Shown: positions 24,389 to 33,976 of the stretch, in pieces
Layout: each line of letters opens with the position of its first letter
How positions within the stretch are numbered: the stretch's first letter is position 1
Assembly (NCBI GenBank): GCA_027490465.1
Contig: JAIXXZ010000058.1
Location: 1 to 39,602 of the forward strand
From: Oxalobacteraceae bacterium
Lineage (GTDB): Bacteria; Pseudomonadota; Gammaproteobacteria; Burkholderiales; Burkholderiaceae_D
Reading direction: 5' to 3'
DNA: 39,602 nucleotides
Translations under genes and position numbers: made by a program
Notes under the pieces: model-generated
The model's database searches: none
The model's input: the letters and a program-made list of their open reading frames with translations, nothing else
Told to the model about the DNA's origin: nothing

Positions 24389-26602
24389 TCAGGCAATCAC
24401 CAGTTTTTGAGTCTCATCGGTTGCAAAGGTCTCCAGACCTGTGCGTATGGTTGCGTCATTGAGCCCGAGTGCCCAGGCCGCTGCGATGGCAGGCAGCAGA
24501 ACCTCGGCATGCAGCGCGCGCGCGGCAGGGCTGATATTGTCGTTCAGGTCGTAGCGATGTGTGACGGTGCTCCCTGCAGCACATTCGATCTGGCCTTCAC
24601 GAACGAACACGGCGCGCTTGCCAGCCTCGCGGTGAGCCAGCAATGCAGGGTGCTGACCATCAGGCGCATAAAGAATCACCTCACCATCGCAAAGCTCACC
24701 CATGGACAGCACGGTGTCGTCGGTGGCATTGAGCACGGCGACGCCGGTCTCGACCACCACATCGACCTGAGTGCGCAAAATTTTGTAGCGGTGCTCGGGC
24801 TCGGTCATGAGCTGCTCATCCAGCCCGTCCACCGGCTCACTGTCGGTGACCACGCCGACCCAGCAACGGTCATAGGCCAATCCTTCGGTGAGCAGTGTGA
24901 TCGGGTCATGTTCGAATACGGCCGCTTCGACATTGCGATTGATTAGCAGGCGCTGCCCCGATTCCCAGTGGGCGGCATCAAGGTTTTCGAGACGTCTGGG
25001 CCCGACGAACAAACCATCACGACAGGCAAGGCCGACCTGAGCGCCAGAGAGCTGCATGAGCCACGCGACCATGCGAGCTACGGCGGTCGTTACCACGCTG
25101 CCGGAGATACCCACAATCGGTATGCGTCCACGCTGACCCTCGGGAAAGAGGTGACCGACGATGGCATTGCCGACGGGCTGTGGCAGGCCCTCTGCCGGAC
25201 GCAAATGCATGAGCAGGCTGGGACCGGCATTGACTTCGACCACGGCGCCGCCTTGAGAGACCAGCGGCTGGCTGATGTCGGCACACACCAGATCGATGCC
25301 GGCGATGTCGAGCCCGACCACGCGTGCGGCCAGCGTGCAAAGATGGGCGACGTCCGGATGAATGCGATCGGTGCATTCGATCGCATGATTGCCATTGGCG
25401 GCAATCAGCACGCGACGGCCTGCTTCGGGAAGGTCATTGGGTGTGAGTCCCTGACGCTGCAGATTGGCCTGAATCACACTGTTGGTTTTCGGGTGCAGGG
25501 TCTCGAGCGGGTGAATGTCGGCGTTGCCACGACGCGGGTCGCTGTTGATTTGCGCATCGACCAGTTGATCGATCGTGGATCGCCCATCGGCGGTCACCCA
25601 CGCGCTTTCGCCGCGCGCCACGGCCACCACCTGTCCGCCAACGACAAGCACGCGATGCTCATGACCGATGATGTAGCGCTCGACAATGACATCGATGTCT
25701 TCTGCGAGCGCGACTGCGTAGGCGGATTCGATTTCCTCTCGCGTGGATAGATTGAGCATGACACCCCGGCCGCGGTTACCGTCGCGGGGTTTTACGACGA
25801 CGGGCACGCCAATTTCCTGTGCCGCTTCCCAGGCTTCGTCAGCGCTGTGAACGACTTCACCTTCTGGCACAGGGATGCCGCAGCTTTTCAGCAGCGATTT
25901 GGTCATGTGCTTGTTACCGGCGATGCCTTCGGCGATCGCGCTGGTGAGATCGGTCTCTGCGGTCCAGATACGCTTTTGCAGCGCACCGTAGCCGAGCTGA
26001 ACCAGACTACCCTTGTTGAGACGAATATGAGGAATTTTGCGCTGGTTGGCACTGGCCACGATGTGCGCGGTGCTCGGGCCCAGATAGTGCTCGTCAATGG
26101 CTTTGCGAATCTTGGCCAGCTCGGGCTCGATGTCAAAGGGCTGACGATTGATGACGGCATGCAGCAGCGCCAGGCCGGAGTCCAGTGCGGTACGGCCCAC
26201 GGTTTCATCGGGTACGCGAAACACCATGCGGTAGGTGCCGGATTTGGTGGTCTCGCGCGTCTGGCCGAAACCGGCTTCCATGCCCGATAGCTCCAGCAAC
26301 TCGATAATGATGTGCTCCAGGATGTGACCCATCCAGGTACCTTCGCGCAGACGCTGCTCGAAGCCATAGGCGACGCCGGGGCTGCAATGATGGGCTGCGA
26401 CTTGCGGCAGGACGCTCAGAAGACGATCTATGAAGCCGGGCTGCTTGTTGCTGGGCCAGTTTTCCAGTTCGCCGAGATCCAGCCAGGCCTCCAGAACCGA
26501 GCGGTAGGTCCACATATTGGGTCCGCGCAGGTAGGTCACCCGAAGGATGTCGATTTCCAGTGGGCCTTGTGGCATGTCTGAGGCAGGGGTAGATGGGGTC
26601 AT
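24389..26602 (-). CDS. cphA': Second cyanophycin synthetase homologue, CphA' type, with altered Mur P-loop
   Basis: A 737-residue homologue of CphA upstream in the same operon, an arrangement known from betaproteobacteria such as Ralstonia. The N-terminal domain begins ILRVTYLRGPNMWTYRSVLE and contains the GHILEHIIIELLELSGMEAG helix that CphA here lacks in that form. The ATP-grasp domain is intact (VVKPRDGNRGRGVML, VVEVNAGPSLLMHL). In the Mur-like domain the Walker A position reads GISGSVVTTAV (near 497-507) instead of GVNGKTTT, and the domain is about 130 residues shorter than in CphA. It therefore probably keeps only the ATP-grasp ligase, like cyanobacterial CphA2, which polymerises beta-Asp-Arg dipeptides. 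No ribosome site is obvious before the ATG at 26602; MPQGPLEID nine codons in is an alternative start. Confidence 0.9.
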   Translation of the reverse strand: MTPSTPASDMPQGPLEIDILRVTYLRGPNMWTYRSVLEAWLDLGELENWPSNKQPGFIDRLLSVLPQVAAHHCSPGVAYGFEQRLREGTWMGHILEHIIIELLELSGMEAGFGQTRETTKSGTYRMVFRVPDETVGRTALDSGLALLHAVINRQPFDIEPELAKIRKAIDEHYLGPSTAHIVASANQRKIPHIRLNKGSLVQLGYGALQKRIWTAETDLTSAIAEGIAGNKHMTKSLLKSCGIPVPEGEVVHSADEAWEAAQEIGVPVVVKPRDGNRGRGVMLNLSTREEIESAYAVALAEDIDVIVERYIIGHEHRVLVVGGQVVAVARGESAWVTADGRSTIDQLVDAQINSDPRRGNADIHPLETLHPKTNSVIQANLQRQGLTPNDLPEAGRRVLIAANGNHAIECTDRIHPDVAHLCTLAARVVGLDIAGIDLVCADISQPLVSQGGAVVEVNAGPSLLMHLRPAEGLPQPVGNAIVGHLFPEGQRGRIPIVGISGSVVTTAVARMVAWLMQLSGAQVGLACRDGLFVGPRRLENLDAAHWESGQRLLINRNVEAAVFEHDPITLLTEGLAYDRCWVGVVTDSEPVDGLDEQLMTEPEHRYKILRTQVDVVVETGVAVLNATDDTVLSMGELCDGEVILYAPDGQHPALLAHREAGKRAVFVREGQIECAAGSTVTHRYDLNDNISPAARALHAEVLLPAIAAAWALGLNDATIRTGLETFATDETQKLVIA

Positions 26603-26761
26603 GTCAAATTAAAACGGCGTAAAAGGGTAATATGGCGACCACGTTGGACGAGTGCGGCAGATTGCGCGACAATCCGCGCTGATTCCCGCGGGCTCGCGCG
26701 GCATCATCCACAGAGACCCAGACTAAACACAGAACGCATTGCAGACCCGGCCCTCCCATTC

Positions 26762-29065
26762 ATGTCTTCCAGTTTATCGCCACCCAAACTGACCGACGCC
26801 CTGTCTCAGGACAGTCAATCGGTTTCACTGAACAGACCCTTGCCGCCTTTGCATGAAGGAGAGCAGGTGCTGGCCATGATGGAACCCGATCTTGATGCGG
26901 CTTTGCGGTTTTCCGCCAGCAGAGTTCTGCTTACGACGGACAGAATGATAAGCGATTCGGATGGACACGGGTGGGTCAGCTGGCCGCTGACAAACGAATT
27001 GAGCCTGCACCACACGGATCATGCTGGTGTGGCCACACTGGCTTTGCATAATGCTCAGGCCTGCCTTGCTCGCTGGCGCTTCACGCTGGAGCAGGAAGTC
27101 GGCGCCATACGCCTGATGCAGCAGTTCGAGCGCGTGCAGATGACGCGCGCTGGACAGACCTTGACCACCGATGAGGCGGCAGCCCGTTGTCCGAGCTGCC
27201 AGTCTGCGTTGCCCGAGGATAGCGAGGAATGCCCGGTATGCCATCGCGAGCTGCTGCAGCCGGTCTCGACCTGGGTTTTGTTTCGCCTGTGGCGGTTTGC
27301 CAAACCCTATCGCTTGCAGCTGCTGCTGGGGTTTTTCCTGACGCTGGCCGCGACTGCCGCGACACTGGTGCCGCCCTATTTGTCCATGCCGTTGATGGAC
27401 GAGATCCTGATCCCGACGCACACGGGAGCCGAGATCGACACGCATGACGTGATGCTCTACCTCTCCGGACTGCTGATTGCCGCGCTGACTGCGTGGGGCC
27501 TGGGCTGGTGGCGCACCTATTTGCTCGCGCTGGTCTCAGAGCGCATCGGGGCGCATTTGCGTACCGCCACTTTTGATCACCTGATGACGCTCTCGCTCGA
27601 ATACTTCGGTGCCAAGCGAACCGGTGATCTGATCGCGCGTATCGGTAATGAATCCGATCGTATTTGCGTTTTTCTGTCGCTGCATGCGCTTGATTTTGCG
27701 ACGGATGTGCTGCTGCTGGTTATGACGGCGGTGATTCTTTTCACGATCAATCCCTGGCTGACGGTAGTAACGCTGCTGCCACTGCCCCTGATTGTGTGGA
27801 TGATTCACTCGGTGCGGGATCGTTTGCGTACGGGATTTGAAAAGATTGATCGTATCTGGGGCGATGTCACGAACGTGCTGGCCGATACGATTCCCGGGAT
27901 TCGGGTGGTCAAGGCGTTTGCTCAGGAGTCGCGCGAGTCGCAGCGGTTTCGTGACGCGAACATGCACAACTTGTCAGTGAACGACAAACTGAATCGTACC
28001 TGGAGCTTGTTTGCACCCACGGTCACCATGCTGACCGAAGTTGGTTTGCTGGTGGTGTGGGGTTTCGGCATCTGGCTGGTGATGCATCATGGCGTGACGG
28101 TGGGTGTACTGGTCGCTTTTATTGCCTATATCGGACGCTTCTACGGCAGACTGGATTCCATGAGTCGCATCGTGTCGCATACGCAAAAAGCGGCTGCGGG
28201 TGCGAAGCGGATTTTCGATATTCTGGATCACAAATCCAGTGTGCGTGAGCCGACCAATCCCGTGCCCGTGCCGGCCAGGCAGGGCGTGATCTCGTTGCGT
28301 GAAGTGGGCTTCAGGCACGGCAGCCGCCGCATTCTCAAAGGCGTGAACTTCGATATTCGTCCCGGCGAAATGATTGGTCTGGTCGGTCACAGCGGTTCCG
28401 GCAAGAGCACGCTGATGAACCTGATCTGCCGCTTTTATGACGTGTCCGATGGCGCGATCATGATGGATGGAACAGACATCCGGCGCTACTCGGTAGCAGA
28501 TTATCGGCAGCACATTGGTCTGGTGCTGCAGGAGCCTTTCCTGTTTCATGGCACGATTGCAGAGAACATTGCGTATGGCAAGCCAACTGCCACCCGAGCT
28601 GAAATCGTCGCAGCTGCGCGCGCTGCGCACGCACATGAATTCATTCTTCGTTTGCGCCACGGCTATGATTCCATCGTCGGCGAGCGAGGTCAGGGCTTGT
28701 CGGGTGGCGAACGTCAGCGTATTTCCATTGCACGTGCCTTGCTCATCAATCCACGTATTCTGATGCTGGACGAGGCGACCTCCAGCGTGGATACCGAAAC
28801 CGAAAAAGAAATTCAGAAAGCACTTGATAACCTGGTGCAGGGGCGCACGACGATTGCGATCGCGCACCGTCTGTCTACGCTACGCCGTGCCGACCGTTTG
28901 GTCGTGCTGGAGCGTGGTGAAGTGGTCGAGCTTGGCTCGCATGAAGAACTGATGGCCGAGCGCGGCGCCTACTGGCGCCTGTATGAAGCGCAGGCACGCA
29001 ACGTCGATACCGAAGATCAGGATCCGCCACGCGTCCACATTCCGCTGACTCGGGTGGCGTCATGA
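26762..29065 (+). CDS. ABC transporter (fused permease/ATPase) with N-terminal zinc ribbon, cyanophycin-associated
   Basis: A 767-residue half-transporter of the exporter (ABCB-like) type. An N-terminal soluble domain (1-140) of the PH/DUF-like kind is followed by a four-cysteine zinc ribbon (Cys143, Cys146, Cys157, Cys160). The six-helix permease domain (about 175-470) comes next. The ATPase has Walker A GHSGSGKST near 545, signature GLSGGERQRIS near 645, Walker B ILMLDEATSS near 665 and His in IAIAHRLST near 698. It is divergent from cphA' and overlaps the DUF1854 gene by four bases. This pair is a recurrent neighbour of betaproteobacterial cph genes, but what it transports is not established; a cyanophycin-related peptide or an amino acid is plausible. 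No clear ribosome site precedes the ATG at 26762. Confidence 0.9.
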   Translation: MSSSLSPPKLTDALSQDSQSVSLNRPLPPLHEGEQVLAMMEPDLDAALRFSASRVLLTTDRMISDSDGHGWVSWPLTNELSLHHTDHAGVATLALHNAQACLARWRFTLEQEVGAIRLMQQFERVQMTRAGQTLTTDEAAARCPSCQSALPEDSEECPVCHRELLQPVSTWVLFRLWRFAKPYRLQLLLGFFLTLAATAATLVPPYLSMPLMDEILIPTHTGAEIDTHDVMLYLSGLLIAALTAWGLGWWRTYLLALVSERIGAHLRTATFDHLMTLSLEYFGAKRTGDLIARIGNESDRICVFLSLHALDFATDVLLLVMTAVILFTINPWLTVVTLLPLPLIVWMIHSVRDRLRTGFEKIDRIWGDVTNVLADTIPGIRVVKAFAQESRESQRFRDANMHNLSVNDKLNRTWSLFAPTVTMLTEVGLLVVWGFGIWLVMHHGVTVGVLVAFIAYIGRFYGRLDSMSRIVSHTQKAAAGAKRIFDILDHKSSVREPTNPVPVPARQGVISLREVGFRHGSRRILKGVNFDIRPGEMIGLVGHSGSGKSTLMNLICRFYDVSDGAIMMDGTDIRRYSVADYRQHIGLVLQEPFLFHGTIAENIAYGKPTATRAEIVAAARAAHAHEFILRLRHGYDSIVGERGQGLSGGERQRISIARALLINPRILMLDEATSSVDTETEKEIQKALDNLVQGRTTIAIAHRLSTLRRADRLVVLERGEVVELGSHEELMAERGAYWRLYEAQARNVDTEDQDPPRVHIPLTRVAS

Positions 29066-29574
29066 ACGAGGTGAGTGACGTGTCCGAAGAGACCGGCAAA
29101 CAGTTCCAGCCAGGGCGACACCGCCTCTGGCGCGATACCTTCGGACGATTGGTGTTTACCGACGAGCATGGTCAATCGCACGAGGGCATTGTGCCAGCGC
29201 AGCCTTTTCCCATCGAGGCGCCGGGCGAGAACGTTTCGCTGCTCGATAGCGAGGGACACGAACTGACTTTTGTTGCGAGCATCGCGGAACTCGACGCTGA
29301 CAGCCGCAAGCTGCTGATGGATGAAATCGCTCAGCGCGACTTCATTCCGGTGATTGACAGGCTGACGGCCGTATCGACTTTCTCCACTCCCAGCACCTGG
29401 CAGGTGCGTACCGACCGAGGTCTCACCAGTTTTATTCTTAAAGGCGAGGAAGATATTCGTCGCCTGCGTGGCAGTGGATTGCTGATTACGGATAGCCACG
29501 GCGTGACTTATCGCATCGAAGACATGCGCGCCATGGATCGTCATTCGCGCCGGCTGCTCGACCGCTTTCTCTGA
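29062..29574 (+). CDS. DUF1854 protein, cyanophycin-associated
   Basis: A 170-residue soluble protein translated from an ATG overlapping the ABC transporter's stop codon (ATGA), so the two are very likely coupled and functionally linked. It contains RHRLWRDTFGRLVFTDEHGQ near 18-37, then VPAQPFPIEAPGENVSLLDS, and in the second half RDFIPVIDRLTAVSTFSTPS, WQVRTDRGLTSFILKGEEDI and RRLRGSGLLITDSHGVTYRI. The order matches the DUF1854 family found beside cyanophycin genes. It has no signal peptide or membrane helix. The function is unknown; it may be a cytosolic partner of the transporter. Confidence 0.85.
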   Translation: MNEVSDVSEETGKQFQPGRHRLWRDTFGRLVFTDEHGQSHEGIVPAQPFPIEAPGENVSLLDSEGHELTFVASIAELDADSRKLLMDEIAQRDFIPVIDRLTAVSTFSTPSTWQVRTDRGLTSFILKGEEDIRRLRGSGLLITDSHGVTYRIEDMRAMDRHSRRLLDRFL

Positions 29575-29667
29575 TCGGTCTCACAGGCTCGCAGCGTGCG
29601 CAGACTTCATTCCTGTGCAACCAAGGCCAATGGCCTTTGCGCTTTGGTATGGCGGCATTGCTGACGA

Positions 29668-30837
29668 TCAGGCGGGATCAGCTTCCCCGGAGCCGCAAAA
29701 CCGCAGCCACAAAAAGCCCAATGCACCCGCCATCAGCGAGGCGACGAACACAGCCATTTTGGACGCATTGATAAGCTCTGGTTGATCAGAGAAGGCCAGG
29801 TTGGTGATGAAGATCGACATCGTGAAGCCGATGCCGCCCAGCATGCCTGCACCGACGATATGACGCCAGCGCAGATCGGCTGGAAGGCTGCAGATACCCA
29901 GCATGACGGCGATAACCGAGAGCAGCACCACACCGACAGGTTTGCCGATAACCAATCCACTGATGACACCCATGCCATTGGGACCGCTCAGATTCTCCAG
30001 CCAACCAGCACCGATCACGATGCCGGTGTTCGCCAGCGCAAAAATCGGCAGCACCAGAAACGCAACCGGCTTGTGCAATCGGTTTTCAAGGTAGTGAGAC
30101 GACGAGTACTCAGCCTCGCTTCGTTTCCAGAACGGGATGGCGAACGCGAGCATCACCCCAGCGACGGTGGCATGAACACCCGACTTGAGCATCAGTGCCC
30201 ACATCAGCACGCCGCCCGCAACGTACACCGGTATTGAATCGATGCGCCAGAAGCGGTTCAGACTGAGCAGCAATACCCAGACTGCCAGACTCGCAGCCAA
30301 ATAGTGCAATGCCACGGTATCGGTGTAGAGCAAGGCGATCATGACGATGGCGCCCAGATCGTCGATCACGGCAAAAGCCACCACAAACACTTTCAGCGAC
30401 GCGGGAATGCGCGCACCCAGCAGCGCGAGCGCGCCCAGTGCGAAGGCGATGTCGGTCGCCATGGGTATGCCCACACCGGGCTGAGAGGGCAGGCCGGCAT
30501 TGAATCCGTAATGCAGCAGGGCCGGCACGAGCATGCCGCCCAGCGCAGCAAAAATCGGCAAGAGGGCATTGCGCAGGATGGACAACTCACCGACATACAA
30601 CTCGCGCTCAAGCTCAAGACCAATCATCAGGAAAAAGATCGCCATCAGGCCATCATTGATCCAGTGCTCCAGTGTGAGACCGGCAAATTCAGTTTGCCAG
30701 ACGCTGAGGTACTGCGGGCCCAACACGGAATTGGTGAGCGCTACGCTGATGAAGGTCGCGAACAGCAGCAGCAAGCCGCCGGCTCTCTCGGATTCGAAAA
30801 AGCGATTGAATGTGTCGGTGAGCAGACGGGTGGGCAT
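29668..30837 (-). CDS. nhaA: Na+/H+ antiporter NhaA
   Basis: A 389-residue inner-membrane antiporter that exchanges cytosolic Na+ for external H+ and helps with alkaline and salt stress. Family landmarks are FESERAGGLLLLFAT at 14-28, GLMAIFFLMIGLELEREL near 63-80, and PMATDIAFALGALALLGARI with Asp129. FVVAFAVIDDLGAIVMIALL carries the ion-binding pair Asp159-Asp160. The C-terminal part includes GKPVGVVLLS and GIGFTMSIFITNLAF. Length and helix number are normal and no key residue is missing. It begins 8 bp after a 71-residue gene on the same strand, and both are probably transcribed together. The ribosome site is weak, which fits translational coupling. Confidence 0.95.
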   Translation of the reverse strand: MPTRLLTDTFNRFFESERAGGLLLLFATFISVALTNSVLGPQYLSVWQTEFAGLTLEHWINDGLMAIFFLMIGLELERELYVGELSILRNALLPIFAALGGMLVPALLHYGFNAGLPSQPGVGIPMATDIAFALGALALLGARIPASLKVFVVAFAVIDDLGAIVMIALLYTDTVALHYLAASLAVWVLLLSLNRFWRIDSIPVYVAGGVLMWALMLKSGVHATVAGVMLAFAIPFWKRSEAEYSSSHYLENRLHKPVAFLVLPIFALANTGIVIGAGWLENLSGPNGMGVISGLVIGKPVGVVLLSVIAVMLGICSLPADLRWRHIVGAGMLGGIGFTMSIFITNLAFSDQPELINASKMAVFVASLMAGALGFLWLRFCGSGEADPA

Positions 30838-30845
30838 GGGATTTC

Positions 30846-31061
30846 TTAATGCGAATTATCGGAGCCATCGGCGATGGCGTTTTCAGGATTCATGAAGATA
30901 GGACGACCATCGGGCGTGTTGAGCGGGATCAGCACTTCCTTGCCACCTTCATCGCGCAGCAGGGCGCACAAGGTATGACTGGAGCGCAGTTCGCCTTCGA
31001 GCTGAACCTCAAGATCGGCAATCACGAGCTCGACACCGGACAGAATTTGTTTGACTTTCAT
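30846..31061 (-). CDS. Small conserved-looking protein upstream of nhaA, unknown function
   Basis: A 71-residue protein starting at an ATG at 31061 preceded by CCAAGGAGAACCC, an excellent ribosome site. A longer open frame continues upstream but runs antisense through the methyltransferase gene and was discarded. The sequence MKVKQILSGVELVIADLEVQ starts an amphipathic/beta segment, and a KEVLIPLNTPDGRPIF stretch follows. It has no signal peptide or membrane helix. It ends 8 bp before nhaA. It may be a small accessory protein of the antiporter or an unrelated cytosolic protein. Confidence 0.75.
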   Translation of the reverse strand: MKVKQILSGVELVIADLEVQLEGELRSSHTLCALLRDEGGKEVLIPLNTPDGRPIFMNPENAIADGSDNSH

Positions 31062-31140
31062 GGGTTCTCCTTGGAATGACAGCATGAGATAGAAGCGGGA
31101 AGCAGTGTAGTCATTTTCACAGCCGTTTGCATCACCCGAA

Positions 31141-31146
31141 TATAAT
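31141..31146 (+). promoter_or_regulatory. TATAAT -10 box placed for a leaderless or very short-leader transcript
   Basis: A perfect TATAAT lies six bases before the GTG at 31153, so a normal start point would fall at or next to the initiation codon. No good -35 element stands at the usual distance (TTCACA at 31116 is 19 bp away). No ribosome site is present, which fits leaderless initiation. Confidence 0.4.
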
Positions 31147-31152
31147 CCACGC

Positions 31153-31905
31153 GTGCCAAATATTCTGACTTTACTGCTGCGCTGGCCCTTGCCCGCCCTG
31201 ATGGCCTGGGCGGGCAGTTGGCTTGTGTATGGATTTTTGCAGAGGGCCGGTGTCACGCTCTGGCTGGCTTTGAGCGTTGCGACGGTCGCGGGTGCGCTGC
31301 TCAGTGTGCTGGCGGGAACCTTTTGGCGTCGTATCGCGGTGGCAGCAGGTTTTCCGCTGTCGCTGCTCTTGTCGGGCGCGGTCAGCTTGCCGGCCTGGGC
31401 CTGGCTGCTGCCACTGGTCATCGTGGCGCTGGTGTATCCGATGAATACCTGGCGCGATGCACCCTTGTTTCCGACGCCAGCCGAGGCACTGACAGGGATG
31501 GCGACTTCCGCGCCACTGGCACCTGGTGCATCCATTCTCGATGCGGGCTGTGGTCTCGGCCATGGCTTGCGCGCGTTGCGATCTGTCTACCCGCAGGCCG
31601 CGCTGAACGGCATTGAATGGAGCTGGCCATTGCGCGCACTGACGGCATTGCGCTGCCCGTGGGCGAGGATACGACAAGGCGATATGTGGGCCGCAGATTG
31701 GTCGGTGCACGACATGGTGTATCTGTTCCAGCGACCTGAAACCATGCCGCGTGCAGTAGATAAAGCATCAGCCGAGCTGCGCCCCGGCGCATGGCTGGCC
31801 AGTCTCGAATTTCCTGCAGAAGACTTAAAGCCGACTGCCGTGCTGCGCACAGTGGAAGGCAAACCGGTGTGGCTGTATCGCGCGCCGTTGCAGCGAATTC
31901 GCTAA
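31153..31905 (+). CDS. Membrane-anchored SAM-dependent methyltransferase
   Basis: A 250-residue protein with a GTG start. Three to four hydrophobic helices fill residues 3-95 (LLLRWPLPALMAWAGSWLVY, LSVATVAGALLSVLAGTFW, FPLSLLLSGAVSLPAWAWLL). A class I methyltransferase domain follows, with motif I SILDAGCGLGHGLRAL near 127-142, NGIEWSWPLRA as motif II near 153-163 and an acidic GDMWAADW near 177. The domain is shorter than usual. The substrate is unknown; the membrane anchor suggests a lipid, quinone or membrane protein. It is divergent from the nhaA pair and convergent with kup. A weak stem AGTCC/GGACT with CTTTT at 31932-31954 may end the transcript. Confidence 0.82.
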   Translation: MPNILTLLLRWPLPALMAWAGSWLVYGFLQRAGVTLWLALSVATVAGALLSVLAGTFWRRIAVAAGFPLSLLLSGAVSLPAWAWLLPLVIVALVYPMNTWRDAPLFPTPAEALTGMATSAPLAPGASILDAGCGLGHGLRALRSVYPQAALNGIEWSWPLRALTALRCPWARIRQGDMWAADWSVHDMVYLFQRPETMPRAVDKASAELRPGAWLASLEFPAEDLKPTAVLRTVEGKPVWLYRAPLQRIR

Positions 31906-31931
31906 TACAAACAAAACGCGATTCATCCTCC

Positions 31932-31954
31932 AGTCCTGCTCACGGGACTCTTTT
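31932..31954 (+). terminator. Weak stem-loop between the methyltransferase and kup genes
   Basis: AGTCC (31932-31936) pairs with GGACT (31945-31949) and is followed by CTTTT. The stem is only five base pairs and the T-run is short, so termination is possible but uncertain. Confidence 0.3.
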
Positions 31955-33894
31955 CAAATTTCGATTTTGGTGCCCAGCTCTACCACCCGGTTCGGGGGTA
32001 TGCGGAAGAAATCCGATGGCTTGGCAGCGTTTTGCATCATCCACGCAAACAAACGCTCGCGCCACAAGGCCATGCCCGGCAGATTGCTGGGGACGATGGT
32101 GTCGCGCGCCAGAAAGAAAGACGTATCGGATAGCTCTAGTGTGAGGCTGTGCTGCTGTTCGAGCAGGTTCAGCACATTGTTGATGTCGGGTGTCTCTTTG
32201 AAACCATGAACCGCACGCACAACATAAATATTGCTACCCAGTTCGCTGACGGTCAGGCGCTCTTCATCACGCACATAAGGTACGTCCCAAATGGAGAGTT
32301 TGAGGAATATGACGCGCTCGTGCAGCACGCGATTGTGCTTGAGGTTGTGCAGCAAGGCGACCGGAACGAAATCAATGTGCGCAGTCAGAAATACAGCGGT
32401 ACCCTCGACGCGATGCGGCGGGTGGGCGAGTAGCGACTCAACAAACTCGGGCAGATGAATGGATTCATTCACCACACGTTCGCGCAGCAGTCTGCGACCT
32501 TTGTACCAAGTGGTGAGCATCACGAAGCAGAAAGCGCCCAGCATCAGCGGATACCAGCCACCATCCTTGACCTTGATGAGGTTCGCAGTCCAGAAAGAGA
32601 AGTCGACGATAAAAAATACCGTAGCCAAGGCAATCACCAATACGGGATGAATTTTCCATTCCCTGTACATCACCACGGCCAGAAGACTCGTGGTGATGAG
32701 CATGGTGGTCGTGACCGAAATGCCGTAGGCCGCTGCCAGATTGCCGGACTCGCGAAACTGAATCACGGTGAAAATCACCAGTACCAGCAGCAGCCAGTTC
32801 ACCATCGGCATATAGATTTGCCCACGTTCCGTGTCAGACGTGTGGAGAATTTGCATGCGCGGCAGGAAGCCCAGCAGAATGCCCTGATTTGCGAGTGAAA
32901 ACGCGCCTGAAATAACCGCTTGCGAAGCGATCACGGTCGCGATGGTCGCCAACCCGATCATGGGCCACAGCGCCCAGGAGGGAAGCATCAGGAAAAAAGG
33001 ATTGCTCGCTGCATCCGGCCGAGTGAGCAGGAGTGCGCCTTGGCCGAAGTAATTAATCAGTAGAGCAGGTAGCGCGACCAGTAGCCAGGCAAGACGCACA
33101 GGCTTGCGACCAAAGTGCCCCATGTCCAGATAGAGTGCCTCGACACCGGTCACGACCAGCACGACGGATCCCATCACGATGTAGGCTTGCAGCGTATGCT
33201 CGCTGATGAAGTCGGCTGCATACATGGGATTGACGGCGTTCAGTATGCCGGGATTGTCGAGAATGCTGATCACGCCAAAACCAGCCAGCGTCGCGAACCA
33301 GATCAGCATGATGGGACCAAAGAATCGACCCACAGCCGCCGTTCCGTAGCGTTGTATCAGGAACAAGCCAATCACGATCAGCAAGGTAATCGGAATCACG
33401 AAGCGCTTCATGTCAGGATGAACGACCTCCAGACCTTCCACCGCAGACAACACGGAGATGGCAGGTGTGATCACCGACTCGCCCAGCAGCATGCAGGCAC
33501 CGAGAGCGCCCAACATCAGTAATAGTGTGTAGGACTTGCGGTCGGCACGCGCCGAGCGCAGCGCCAGTGCCATGAGCGAGAGCACGCCGCCTTCGCCCTG
33601 ATTATCGGCGCGTAAAACAAAGGTGACATATTTAAGCGTGACCACCAGCAACAGCGCCCAGAAAATCATCGAGATGATGCCCAGTACAGCGCTCTCGGAA
33701 AACGGTATGCCGTGTTCAGGGCTGAAGCACTCTTTTAATGCGTACAGAGGACTGGTGCCGATGTCACCGAAGACGACACCGATCGCGGCGATGACAAGGA
33801 CAGGCAAGGGCGCATGATGGTGATTGTCGCCGCCCGAGATACTGACGGGCCGCATGACGGAGGACTGGGAAAACTCGGGGTTACTGATTGACAA
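31954..33894 (-). CDS. kup: Kup-type potassium uptake protein
   Basis: A 646-residue K+/H+ symporter of the KUP/HAK/KT family. The start is a TTG at 33894, with CAGGA about ten bases upstream; an ATG 13 codons inside (MRPVSISGG) lacks a ribosome site. The N-terminus has the hallmark [20 protein letters not shown] near 36-55, followed by [15 protein letters not shown] near 97, [20 protein letters not shown] near 134, and twelve predicted helices to about residue 450. The cytosolic C-terminal region includes [14 protein letters not shown] and ends GTKIEI. With TrkH at the left edge, the organism encodes at least two K+ uptake systems. Confidence 0.95.
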   Translation of the reverse strand: MSISNPEFSQSSVMRPVSISGGDNHHHAPLPVLVIAAIGVVFGDIGTSPLYALKECFSPEHGIPFSESAVLGIISMIFWALLLVVTLKYVTFVLRADNQGEGGVLSLMALALRSARADRKSYTLLLMLGALGACMLLGESVITPAISVLSAVEGLEVVHPDMKRFVIPITLLIVIGLFLIQRYGTAAVGRFFGPIMLIWFATLAGFGVISILDNPGILNAVNPMYAADFISEHTLQAYIVMGSVVLVVTGVEALYLDMGHFGRKPVRLAWLLVALPALLINYFGQGALLLTRPDAASNPFFLMLPSWALWPMIGLATIATVIASQAVISGAFSLANQGILLGFLPRMQILHTSDTERGQIYMPMVNWLLLVLVIFTVIQFRESGNLAAAYGISVTTTMLITTSLLAVVMYREWKIHPVLVIALATVFFIVDFSFWTANLIKVKDGGWYPLMLGAFCFVMLTTWYKGRRLLRERVVNESIHLPEFVESLLAHPPHRVEGTAVFLTAHIDFVPVALLHNLKHNRVLHERVIFLKLSIWDVPYVRDEERLTVSELGSNIYVVRAVHGFKETPDINNVLNLLEQQHSLTLELSDTSFFLARDTIVPSNLPGMALWRERLFAWMMQNAAKPSDFFRIPPNRVVELGTKIEI

Positions 33895-33976
33895 GATACA
33901 TTCCTGATGGTGTTAAGTAGAAACTCATGAAGCGCGGTTTTGTCATTGTCGCTGGATAAAAACCGAAAAACGATGA

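Noticed and set aside
27974-28867. A 297-codon minus-strand open frame
   Set aside because: It is antisense to the permease and ATPase domains of the ABC transporter, whose motifs are intact; the antisense product resembles no protein.
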